From an uncultured Clostridiaceae bacterium (lineage in GTDB: Bacteria; Bacillota; Clostridia; Lachnospirales; Lachnospiraceae), in contig CATLIJ010000196.1 in assembly GCA_949948825.1 (NCBI GenBank), positions 1 through 5,369 on the forward strand: a DNA stretch of 5,369 nucleotides. Reading direction: 5' to 3'. The notes under the pieces were generated by a model. It did no database searches. It had not been told where the DNA came from and saw nothing but the letters and a program-made list of their open reading frames with translations. Positions 1 through 5,369 of the stretch are shown piece by piece. Numbering within the stretch: position 1 is the first letter of the stretch; every line of letters starts with the position of its first letter. A program made the position numbers and the translations under genes.

Positions 1-140
1 AGGAGCCGGCCCTGAGCGGAACTGTGCTTTTGCAGGAGGGAGATCTGATTGTGGTAGCTCCTGAGGACGCCCACAAGCCCAGATGTCAGGCAGACGGTCC
101 GGAGGCTGTGAAAAAGGTTGTGGTGAAGGTGGCTGTGTAA
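1..140 (+). CDS. YhcH/YjgK/YiaL (DUF386) family protein, C-terminal fragment
   Basis: Only the last 45 codons are in the window; the reading frame enters at position 3 and stops at TAA 138-140. The visible peptide has the C-terminal signature of the YhcH/YjgK/YiaL/EbgC beta-sandwich family: a strand with EGD, then the P-E-D-A-H-K-P turn (residues 20-26 of the fragment), a Cys three residues on, and a closing lysine- and valine-rich strand KKVVVKV just before the stop. Family members are about 150 residues long, so about two thirds of the gene lies upstream. Known members are small cupin-like proteins linked to sugar and sialic acid catabolism (YhcH, YiaL), to EbgA beta-galactosidase (EbgC) or to biofilm control (TabA). 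The exact substrate cannot be told from this tail. The gene ends 67 bp before a strong terminator and converges on the minus-strand operon. Family assignment is from motif recognition, not a search. Confidence 0.82.
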   Translation, partial: EPALSGTVLLQEGDLIVVAPEDAHKPRCQADGPEAVKKVVVKVAV

Positions 141-207
141 AAGGATTGGAAAGACACAGCAAAAGGAAAAAAGATGCCCCCCGTGAACAGTAACAAATGA
201 AGGGAAC

Positions 208-251
208 AAAAAAGAAGCTGCTGCAGATAAAACTGCAGCAGCTTCTTTTTT
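208..251. terminator. Strong Rho-independent terminator, probably bidirectional
   Basis: A perfect inverted repeat pairs GAAGCTGCTGCAG (214-226) with CTGCAGCAGCTTC (233-245) around a six-base loop, ATAAAA. The 13-bp GC-containing stem is flanked by an A6 run on the left (208-213) and a T6 run on the right (246-251). Read on the plus strand it is a textbook terminator for the DUF386 gene ending at 140. Because the A run becomes a T run on the other strand, it can also stop minus-strand transcription from the reductase gene ending at 325. A shared terminator suits this convergent arrangement. Confidence 0.93.
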
Positions 252-271
252 GTCTTTGTAATTCGCGGTAG

Positions 272-310
272 CCGTTCAGACGGGCATCTTCTTGCCTGCC
301 GTCTGAACGG
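272..310 (-). repeat. Perfect 12-bp inverted repeat (hairpin) downstream of the reductase gene
   Basis: CCGTTCAGACGG (272-283) pairs exactly with CCGTCTGAACGG (299-310), leaving a 15-base loop. It starts 14 bp beyond the stop codon of the minus-strand reductase gene, so in that transcript it would form a stable 3' stem. It has no U-tract on either side, so it does not look like an intrinsic terminator by itself. It may stabilise the 3' end or cause pausing before the bidirectional terminator about 20 bp further on. Confidence 0.75.
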
Positions 311-324
311 TTATTCATGGGGTA

Positions 325-1239
325 TCAGGATTTCCGCTCTTCCATAGCATGAACCAGCTCCACAATCATCCGGTGTGTGGGGGCGGGAACGCCGCATTTT
401 TCAGAGGCGCGGACTACAGAGCCGCTGATGGTATTGACCTCTGTCTTCCGTCCGTCTCTCAGATCCGCACAGATGGAGGTGATGCCCTCCGGAGAGCCAA
501 GAGAGGTCTGGCGTACCTTTTCGGTAATGTCCTCCTCATCTGCTTCCAGGCCCAAACCGTGGGCCACTTCAACTGCCTCGTGAATCAGCTGCCGGGTGAT
601 GGCCCAGGCGTGTTCATTGCCGGCAATAAAGCCCATGGGAACCTGAAGGACGCCGGTAACTGCGCTTAAGGAAACATTGGTAAACAGCTTGTTCCAGATC
701 AGCTGGCGGATATTTGCGTGGATATGGCCCTGGAAACCGCAGGAATCCAGACATTCCTTCAGCTTTGGAAGGAACTGGTCCGTATCGTCTGTCAGCATGC
801 CGATGTTGGTCCTGCCGCTTCCGCCTCTGCGGACATGACCCAGTCCGAGTACTGCCCCATTGTCCTCTGTGGTGCCGATTACAATGCGGTTTTCCGGAGC
901 AAATTCACCCAGAATGTCTTCATGGCCAGAGCCGTTCTGCAAGGTCATTAAATATGTATCAGGACCAATGATGCCCTTGTTGCCTTGTAAAGCAGCTTTG
1001 GAGAACAGGGATTTGACAAACAGGATGACCAGATCCACTGGTTCCACGCCGGAGGTGGAGGTGACTGCTGTGGGATGGTACACCACATCCCTGCCGTCTT
1101 CCTGAATGGTCAGCCCATTCTGGTTAATATGGTCTACAACTGCCTGATTAGTGTCAATCAGATACACTTCATTGTGTAAAGATAAATGTCCGCCGTAAAT
1201 GGAGCCCATGGCTCCGGCGCCGATCACTGCGATTCTCAT
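325..1239 (-). CDS. Ketopantoate reductase (ApbA/PanE) family 2-oxo-acid reductase
   Basis: This 304-residue cytoplasmic protein has the usual length of the ApbA/PanE family. It starts with a Rossmann nucleotide-binding domain (about 1-165) carrying GxGxxG as GAGAMG at residues 7-12, followed by the all-helical ApbA C-terminal domain (about 175-300). Residues matching the E. coli PanE active site are present: K76 (in FVKS), N102 (in LQNG), K184 (in WNKL), S255 and E267 (in TEVN). These indicate a working reductase of a 2-oxo acid to a 2-hydroxy acid. Where E. coli PanE has Arg31, which binds the NADPH 2'-phosphate, this protein has T30 preceded by D29, which points to NADH rather than NADPH. 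The start is supported by AAGGA (1253-1249) nine bases upstream. The gene lies 23 bp after the cyclase-family gene on the same strand and is likely co-transcribed with it. No panB, panC or panD is visible, so a catabolic or detoxifying role on another 2-oxo acid is as likely as pantothenate synthesis. I therefore give no gene symbol. Confidence 0.88.
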   Translation of the reverse strand: MRIAVIGAGAMGSIYGGHLSLHNEVYLIDTNQAVVDHINQNGLTIQEDGRDVVYHPTAVTSTSGVEPVDLVILFVKSLFSKAALQGNKGIIGPDTYLMTLQNGSGHEDILGEFAPENRIVIGTTEDNGAVLGLGHVRRGGSGRTNIGMLTDDTDQFLPKLKECLDSCGFQGHIHANIRQLIWNKLFTNVSLSAVTGVLQVPMGFIAGNEHAWAITRQLIHEAVEVAHGLGLEADEEDITEKVRQTSLGSPEGITSICADLRDGRKTEVNTISGSVVRASEKCGVPAPTHRMIVELVHAMEERKS

Positions 1240-1262
1240 TCTGTGTCTTCCTTTCCAGTGTG

Positions 1263-1949
1263 TTAAGAGAACTCGGCCAGTCCTTCAATGGCATAGGCGC
1301 GAATGGGGCAGGAGTCCAGTCCCTTGATGGGAAGGGGGCTGTAGGACATAAAGAATACGTCTGTATTCAGCTCTTCCAAGTTCTGCAGCACTTCCAGGAA
1401 TACGATGTTCTCTGCCATCAGAATGTCATGGAAGGGCTTTACATCTTCATTGGAGCTTTCAATGGAAACACCGTCTCCAAAGCCTACGCATTTGACCTTG
1501 TGATCCTTAAACCAGGTGGCGCTTTCTTCTCCCACAAGCAGACGCTTGTCCTCCTCAGTGTTGGTCTTGGGAGTGAAGGGCGGAATCTTGTAGGAAGAAT
1601 CAATGATCACAATGTCGCCTTCCTGAAGCTTGCCGGCTGTGGCGCGGTCAAGATCAGCTGCTGTGATGTGGGTGCGCGGAGCCACTGTATCCTTAAAATC
1701 CACATAAATGGCTCTTCCCAGGAAGGTGGTCAGAGGCAGGTCTGCCACGCTTGGCCAGTTGTCATCGTGATGATAGGGGCATTCACAGTGGGTCCCCAGA
1801 TGGCTGGTCAGATCCATGATGGTGTGGAAATCCGGGATGGGGCCGCCGGTATTGAAACGGGTCAGGCCGCAACGGCGGGATTCAGTCTTGGGGTCCAGGA
1901 CTTTGGTCAAATCGACGACTCTCAGATTGCCTAATTGATAAACACTCAT
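1263..1949 (-). CDS. Cyclase family (kynurenine formamidase-like) metal-dependent hydrolase
   Basis: A 228-residue protein of the Cyclase family (PF04199), which includes bacterial kynurenine formamidase KynB and isatin hydrolase. The metal-site signature H-x-G-T-H-x-D/E-x-P-x-H is present at residues 50-60 as H50, G52, T53, H54, E56, P58, H60. The second half of the site follows as H174 and E186, 12 residues apart as in KynB (H160/E172). A complete catalytic metal centre is therefore expected. E56 replaces the more common Asp, with cysteines at 55 and 57. I chose the start at 1949 because AGGAGGT (1964-1958) sits eight bases upstream. The frame stays open to an ATG at 2024, but that start would lie across the -35 box and has no ribosome binding site. 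There is no signal peptide, so it is probably cytoplasmic. It is the first gene of a likely two-gene operon with the reductase. Family members hydrolyse amide or lactone bonds in small molecules; the substrate here is unknown. Confidence 0.88.
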   Translation of the reverse strand: MSVYQLGNLRVVDLTKVLDPKTESRRCGLTRFNTGGPIPDFHTIMDLTSHLGTHCECPYHHDDNWPSVADLPLTTFLGRAIYVDFKDTVAPRTHITAADLDRATAGKLQEGDIVIIDSSYKIPPFTPKTNTEEDKRLLVGEESATWFKDHKVKCVGFGDGVSIESSNEDVKPFHDILMAENIVFLEVLQNLEELNTDVFFMSYSPLPIKGLDSCPIRAYAIEGLAEFS

Positions 1950-1957
1950 TGTAAAGT

Positions 1958-1964
1958 ACCTCCT
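1958..1964 (-). promoter_or_regulatory. Ribosome binding site deciding the cyclase-family start
   Basis: Read on the minus strand this is AGGAGGT, a near-complete match to the anti-Shine-Dalgarno sequence, eight bases before the ATG at 1949. It fixes the translation start 25 codons inside the longest open frame. Confidence 0.92.
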
Positions 1965-1994
1965 GATTAATGTGATTTTGTGCAATTTAATAGT

Positions 1995-2024
1995 ATTATA
2001 CTGTATAGAAGGGGGCTGGGTCAA
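1995..2024 (-). promoter_or_regulatory. Sigma-A promoter of the cyclase-reductase operon
   Basis: On the minus strand, TTGACC (2024-2019, 5 of 6 consensus) and TATAAT (2000-1995, 6 of 6) are separated by 18 bp. Transcription should start near 1988, leaving a leader of about 39 nt that holds the ribosome binding site. The match is strong enough to predict high basal activity unless repressed. Confidence 0.88.
1997..2007. promoter_or_regulatory. Candidate operator palindrome over the -10 box
   Basis: TATAC and GTATA form perfect 5-bp arms around a single central base (2002). The palindrome covers four bases of the -10 hexamer and extends into the spacer, a position where a bound repressor would block RNA polymerase. 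Short TATAC/GTATA palindromes of this kind resemble sites of GntR-family regulators. No regulator gene is in the window, and an AT-rich 11-mer palindrome can occur by chance, so this is tentative. Confidence 0.35.
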
Positions 2025-2066
2025 GAGGTTTTGGTAAAAATGCGGAATGAGCAGAATGTCTTGATA

Positions 2067-2108
2067 TTACTGCGCAGGTGCAGCAAAGAAGCGGCATCAG
2101 CGCAGTGG
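2067..2108 (-). other. Long imperfect hairpin after the small membrane-protein gene
   Basis: ACTGCGC (2069-2075) pairs with GCGCAGT (2100-2106), extended outward by two G-T wobbles. After a one-by-one mismatch, GGTGC (2077-2081) pairs with GCATC (2094-2098) with one wobble. A further GC/GC pair closes a six-base loop, AAAGAA. It begins 12 bp beyond the stop codon of the gene ending at 2120. No T run follows directly on the minus strand, so termination would be weak; it lies between that gene and the next promoter. Confidence 0.5.
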
Positions 2109-2119
2109 ATGAGAAAGGT

Positions 2120-2554
2120 TCAGCGGGCGGCGGCCTTGCTTAGGGCTGTTTCGATGGCCTGAAGCAGCGCCTGGGAGGTGTAGCGGGTTTCCTCCGGGTA
2201 GGTCAGATTCTTTGTGGACTGGGTCTCACAGATCTGCCGGGTCAGGTTTTCAAGTGACGGCTGGACCAGGGGATACATGGTGGCCACGGAATCGCTTAAG
2301 GATACAATGGAGATTGCGTTGATCCGGTCAGAATCCACAGCTACTTCCACATTGACCTCCTGGGAGCCCAGTTTTAAAGAGGCAGAATACACGCCAGGTA
2401 TGTAGGGAAGGGGTTCAGCTGAGACAGCGGCATCCTTCCTGGGCCGGAACATGATAAAAAGCAGCATGACCAGCAAAATGCCCAGGCCGATAAAAATGGC
2501 GGTGTATATAATCTCTTTCATTCGCAGGACAACAATTTTGGTTCGTGAACTCAT
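2120..2554 (-). CDS. Small membrane-anchored protein with degenerate FMN-binding-like domain
   Basis: A 144-residue protein with one clear membrane segment (about residues 15-36, hydrophobic, followed by the basic RPRK at 37-40) and a soluble C-terminal domain (about 50-140). That domain follows the layout of the FMN_bind family (PF04205): an opening PGVYSASL strand, an EVNVEVAVD strand, an IxAISIVSLSDS segment, an ETQS helix end, and a closing TSQALLQAIETAL helix. In flavinylated members the final helix is preceded by D-A-V-S-G-A-T-x-T-S, with FMN attached to the Thr of SGAT. Here the matching stretch is T-Y-P-E-E-T-R-Y-T-S (118-127), so the acceptor position is R124 and covalent flavin is not expected. 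The ATG at 2554 has GGAGGG seven bases upstream; the inner Met12 has none. The gene is divergent from addB. I recall similar uncharacterised proteins in Lachnospiraceae, but the function is unknown. The existence of the gene is well supported; the fold assignment less so. Confidence 0.72.
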   Translation of the reverse strand: MSSRTKIVVLRMKEIIYTAIFIGLGILLVMLLFIMFRPRKDAAVSAEPLPYIPGVYSASLKLGSQEVNVEVAVDSDRINAISIVSLSDSVATMYPLVQPSLENLTRQICETQSTKNLTYPEETRYTSQALLQAIETALSKAAAR

Positions 2555-2557
2555 GGG

Positions 2558-2586
2558 TTAGCCCTCCGGGGTATGTTTGATATAAT
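2558..2586 (+). promoter_or_regulatory. Candidate extended -10 promoter for addB
   Basis: TATAAT at 2581-2586 is a full consensus -10 box and is preceded by TG at 2578-2579, giving the TGnTATAAT extended -10 form. The -35 position, 17 bp upstream, is TTAGCC (2558-2563), only 3 of 6 consensus, which is tolerable with an extended -10. The start would be near 2593, with a leader of about 75 nt before addB. Confidence 0.62.
2562..2567 (-). promoter_or_regulatory. Ribosome binding site of the small membrane-protein gene
   Basis: GGAGGG on the minus strand, seven bases before the ATG at 2554, selects this start over the ATG 11 codons further in. The site lies inside the spacing of the proposed plus-strand addB promoter, so the two divergent genes share this DNA. 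Confidence 0.82.
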
Positions 2587-2589
2587 CTA

Positions 2590-2618
2590 TTCTCAAGAGG
2601 AAGGATTTATGCTATCAT
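2590..2618 (+). promoter_or_regulatory. Second candidate promoter for addB
   Basis: TTCTCA (2590-2595, 4 of 6) and TATCAT (2613-2618, 5 of 6) are separated by 17 bp. Transcription would begin near 2625, about 44 nt before the addB ATG. It is weaker than the extended -10 site just upstream, and the two may be alternatives or act together. Confidence 0.35.
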
Positions 2619-2668
2619 GTTAGGAAGGACATGAGAGTTATTGTTCAGAGAAGGAGACAGGGAAAAAT

Positions 2669-5369
2669 ATGGCGTTACAGTTGATTTTCGGCGGCTGCGG
2701 GGCAGGGAAGAGTTGTTATGTACAGGATCAGGTGATACAGGATTCCCTGGAAAACCCGGACCAGCTTTATTTTATTTTAGTGCCTGAGCAGTTTACCATG
2801 CAGACTCAGAAGGATCTGGTGGTCCGTCATCCCAGGCATGGAACCATGAATATTGATGTGGTCAGCTTTCAGAGGCTGGCGTACCGGGTGTTTGAGGAGC
2901 TGGCAGTGAAGAATTTAAAGGTTCTGGATGATATGGGGAAATCCATGGTGCTCCGGAAGGTGGCAGCCAATAAGCGTAAGGAGCTAATCCTGTTTCAGGG
3001 GCATTTGAATCAGGCTGGATTTGTGAATCAGCTAAAGTCCATGCTGTCAGAGTTTTATCAGTATGGCATTTCTCCTCAGATTCTCCGGGAGATGTCAGAG
3101 CTTGCAGGGACGCCCCTTTTCCGCCAGAAGCTCAAGGATTTTGCAGTGATATATGAAGGCTTTCAGGAATATATTGCAGGCCATTACATTACCACGGAGG
3201 AGGTTTTGGATGTGCTGTGCCGGGTGCTGCCCCAGTCAGAGCTTGTGAAAAACAGCATTGTGGCATTGGATGGTTTTACAGGGTTTACTCCGGTTCAGTA
3301 CCGGCTTTTGGAGCTTTGCCTTGTATATGCAAAGAAGGTGACTGTGACTGTCACTGCAGATGAGGCGGCTCCGGTTTACCAGGGTGTGGGGATGCAGAAT
3401 CTGTTTTTTATGAGCAGTCAGATGGTGCGGCGGCTGACTGAACTGGCAGAGAAAAACCAGGTGGAAAAGGAGAAGGATCTTTGGGCGGAGCGGGAATATA
3501 AAAGGAAGCTTGCTGTCAGGCAGAAGGGAAGCCAGGAGATTTTCCGGGAAAAGGCAGGAGGCACAGGGGCTTTGCGTTTTCAGGAAAGTCCGGAGCTTGG
3601 ATGGCTGGAGAGAAATCTGTTCCGTTACCGGCGCGGACATTATGAAGGGGAGTTAAAGGGCGGCCTGGAGCTTTTTTGCGGGACAAATCCTTATGAGGAG
3701 ATTGCTCATGTGACAGACCGGATTCAGGCTATGGTTCAGGAGGAGGGGCTTCGCTACCGGGATCTGGCAGTAGTGACCGGGGATCTGGCTTCCTATGGCA
3801 GGGAGATTGCCCACCAGTTTGAGCAGAATGGGATTCCGTTTTTTATGGATGATAAGAAAAATATTCTGGACAATCCTGTGGTAGAGCTGATTCGGGGGGC
3901 TTTGGAAGGGGTACACAGGGATTTTTCCTATGAAAGCGTGTTCCGCTATCTGCGGAGCGGCCTGGTGAGTGCAGACCGGGAGATGACAGACCGGATGGAA
4001 AACTATGTCATAGCTTTGGGCATCCGGGGACATAAGAGGTGGGAGGAGCCCTGGGAGTACACTTACCGGGAGGCGGCAGGGCTGAATCTTGCGGAGCTGA
4101 ATGCTTTTAAGGAAAAGGTTATGGCTCCCCTTTTGGGTCTTCGGGAGGCTTTTGCACAAAAGCCCATCACCGTGGCAGGGCGGGTGCAGGCAGTGATGGA
4201 GCTTTTGACAGCCTGCTGCGTAAAGGAAAAGCTGGAAGCTTATCAGGACTATTTTTCTGCCGCAGGGGAGTACCGGCTGGCAAAGGAGTATGCCCAGGTT
4301 TATGACCGGGTGGCAGAGCTTTTGGGGCGGCTCTCTGAGCTTTTGGGAGAGGAGACAGTGAGCCGGAAGGAGTTTATGGAGATTTTAGACGCTGGATTTG
4401 GGGAGATATCTGTGGGGGTGATTCCAGCCACTGTGGACCGGGTGGTGGTAGGAGATATTACCCGAACCCGTCTGGCTCATGTGAAGGTGTTGTTTTTCGT
4501 GGGAGTAAATGATGGGATTATTCCTATGAAAAAGGAAGGGGGGAGCCTGCTTTCTGACCAGGAGAGGGAGTTTTTCGGCAGACATAAGCTGGAGCTGGCT
4601 CCCACGGCAAGGGAGGACGGCTTCCGGCAGCGGTTTTATCTTTATCTGATGATGACTAAGCCCTCCAAAAAGCTTCTGATTTCTTATGTTCTCACAGGCA
4701 GCGACGGCAAAAGCAGAAGGCCGTCCTATCTGATTGGAGAGCTTCGGAAAATGTTTCCTGAGCTGGTGACAGAGGAGGGGGAGAACAGCCTGGACAGGAT
4801 TTATTCTGTGGAAAAGGCAAGGCAGCAGCTGGCAGCAGGGCTTCGCCGGTACCGGGACCTGCCGGAGAAGGCAGAAGCAGAGGAGCAGCAGGAGGAGACT
4901 TTGAAATTTCTCCAACTGTTCCGGTGGTTTCTCCATTCCAGGGACCATGGAGAGGAAGCAGGGCGTCTGGCAGAGGCTGCTTTTACCCGGTATGAGAGCC
5001 AGGGGCTTGGCCATGCGGTGGCCCGGGCCCTGTACGGCAATATTCTAAGCGGCAGCGTGACCCGGCTGGAGCAGTATGCAGCCTGCGCCTATGCCCATTT
5101 TCTGCAGTATGGTCTGGAGCTGGTGCAGCGGCGGAGGTTTGAGCTGGCGGCAGCGGATTTGGGCAATCTGTTCCACAGCTCCATTGATCTGTGTTTCCGG
5201 AAAATGCGGGAGGAGGGAAGAGACTGGCGGACCATCTCGGATGTGGAGCGGAACGGCCTGGTCCATTCCTGTGTGGAGGAGGTGACAGCTGAGTATGGCA
5301 ATACCATTATGGGCAGCAGTGCCAGGAATGCTTATCTGGCAAAGCGGGTGGAGCATATTACACAGCGGA
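2669..5369 (+). CDS. addB: AddB, helicase-nuclease subunit of AddAB (3' part cut by window edge)
   Basis: The frame is open from ATG 2669 to the window edge: 900 codons of a protein usually near 1,150 residues. AddB pairs with AddA to resect double-strand breaks and load recombinase after Chi recognition. The N-terminus carries a Walker A motif, GGCGAGKS (residues 8-15). Further family landmarks in order are a VALDGF segment at about 198-203 (Walker B-like region), C-G-T-N-P-Y-E-E from C337, GLRYRDLAVV at about 360, D590 in a VDRVVVGDITRTR segment, GVNDG at 612-616, and SGSVTRLEQYAACAYAHF ending near 810. C806 matches the first of four cysteines that hold the iron-sulfur cluster in B. subtilis AddB (C801). 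The other three cysteines and the C-terminal nuclease residues should lie beyond the window. AAGGAG (2651-2656) is 12 bases before the ATG, slightly long spacing. No frameshift or internal stop was seen in the segments I translated. Minus-strand open frames beneath it are shadows. addA is expected downstream. Confidence 0.96.
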   Translation, partial: MALQLIFGGCGAGKSCYVQDQVIQDSLENPDQLYFILVPEQFTMQTQKDLVVRHPRHGTMNIDVVSFQRLAYRVFEELAVKNLKVLDDMGKSMVLRKVAANKRKELILFQGHLNQAGFVNQLKSMLSEFYQYGISPQILREMSELAGTPLFRQKLKDFAVIYEGFQEYIAGHYITTEEVLDVLCRVLPQSELVKNSIVALDGFTGFTPVQYRLLELCLVYAKKVTVTVTADEAAPVYQGVGMQNLFFMSSQMVRRLTELAEKNQVEKEKDLWAEREYKRKLAVRQKGSQEIFREKAGGTGALRFQESPELGWLERNLFRYRRGHYEGELKGGLELFCGTNPYEEIAHVTDRIQAMVQEEGLRYRDLAVVTGDLASYGREIAHQFEQNGIPFFMDDKKNILDNPVVELIRGALEGVHRDFSYESVFRYLRSGLVSADREMTDRMENYVIALGIRGHKRWEEPWEYTYREAAGLNLAELNAFKEKVMAPLLGLREAFAQKPITVAGRVQAVMELLTACCVKEKLEAYQDYFSAAGEYRLAKEYAQVYDRVAELLGRLSELLGEETVSRKEFMEILDAGFGEISVGVIPATVDRVVVGDITRTRLAHVKVLFFVGVNDGIIPMKKEGGSLLSDQEREFFGRHKLELAPTAREDGFRQRFYLYLMMTKPSKKLLISYVLTGSDGKSRRPSYLIGELRKMFPELVTEEGENSLDRIYSVEKARQQLAAGLRRYRDLPEKAEAEEQQEETLKFLQLFRWFLHSRDHGEEAGRLAEAAFTRYESQGLGHAVARALYGNILSGSVTRLEQYAACAYAHFLQYGLELVQRRRFELAAADLGNLFHSSIDLCFRKMREEGRDWRTISDVERNGLVHSCVEEVTAEYGNTIMGSSARNAYLAKRVEHITQR

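Larger units (their letters stand above)
141..324. other. Convergent intergenic region
   Basis: The 184 bp between the DUF386 stop and the reductase stop hold the bidirectional terminator and the perfect hairpin, preceded by about 67 bp of purine-rich plus-strand sequence in which I see no gene or site. Nothing here suggests a small RNA or a promoter. Confidence 0.7.

Noticed and set aside
349..1105. Several plus-strand open frames of 68-106 codons
   Set aside because: All are antisense shadows of the reductase gene, overlap each other in different frames and match nothing known.
325..1239. Naming the reductase panE
   Set aside because: The family fits, but the cofactor pocket differs from NADPH-dependent PanE and no pantothenate genes are nearby, so the symbol would overstate the evidence.
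1260..1934. 224-codon open frame on the plus strand
   Set aside because: It lies wholly antisense to the cyclase-family gene, whose motifs are unmistakable, and its translation shows no recognisable domain.
1950..2024. Longer N-terminus for the cyclase-family protein, starting at 2024
   Set aside because: The extension crosses the consensus promoter, has no ribosome binding site, and the inner ATG at 1949 has an excellent one at ideal spacing.
2571..2640. Minus-strand promoter for the small membrane-protein gene
   Set aside because: Weak boxes such as TATATC and TTGAGA are present, but not at a workable spacing; I could not support a specific site.
3236..5356. Minus-strand open frames of 72-209 codons, and a plus-strand frame at 5076-5285
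   Set aside because: They lie inside addB in other frames; their proline-, leucine- and histidine-rich compositions are typical of antisense reading of a coding sequence.
1..5369. Mobile element, CRISPR array, tRNA or rRNA
   Set aside because: No transposase or integrase motifs, no direct repeat-spacer pattern and no RNA-gene signatures were seen on either strand.

Overview
The window looks like an ordinary chromosomal segment from a Gram-positive anaerobe of the Clostridia, most likely a Lachnospiraceae/Clostridium cluster XIVa-type genome. This rests on the AddB-type (not RecB/RecC) recombination nuclease, AGGAGG-like ribosome binding sites, a sigma-A consensus promoter, moderate GC, and recollected similarity of the small membrane-anchored protein to a conserved Lachnospiraceae family. 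No database search was possible, so the taxonomic call is an inference.

Layout. Positions 1-140 hold the last 45 codons of a YhcH/YjgK/YiaL (DUF386) family gene on the plus strand. It is followed by a strong, symmetrical Rho-independent terminator (208-251) and a second perfect 12-bp hairpin (272-310). These lie between this gene and a convergent minus-strand operon. That operon reads, in transcription order, a metal-dependent cyclase/kynurenine-formamidase-fold hydrolase (1949-1263) and then a ketopantoate-reductase-family oxidoreductase (1239-325), with 23 bp between them. It is driven by a near-perfect promoter (TTGACC, 18-bp spacer, TATAAT) whose -10 box is covered by a short palindrome that could be an operator. 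Upstream, on the same strand, is a 144-residue single-pass membrane protein with a degenerate FMN-binding-like domain (2554-2120). Divergent from it across a 114-bp shared regulatory region is addB (from 2669), which runs off the right edge with 900 codons present, so about a fifth of the protein, including its nuclease active site, lies outside.

How the genes relate. The hydrolase and reductase are probably co-transcribed and could act in sequence: opening or deformylating a substrate, then reducing a 2-oxo acid. No pantothenate synthesis genes are visible, so the reductase should not be assumed to be PanE. AddB is the partner of AddA in double-strand-break resection and Chi-dependent recombination; addA is expected downstream of the window. 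The small FMN-binding-like protein has no assigned function, and its position next to addB may be coincidental.

I see no mobile element, CRISPR array, tRNA or rRNA. The points most worth a second look are the small protein that has lost the flavin-attachment threonine, the uncharacterised hydrolase-reductase pair with its possible operator, and the cofactor-pocket change in the reductase.
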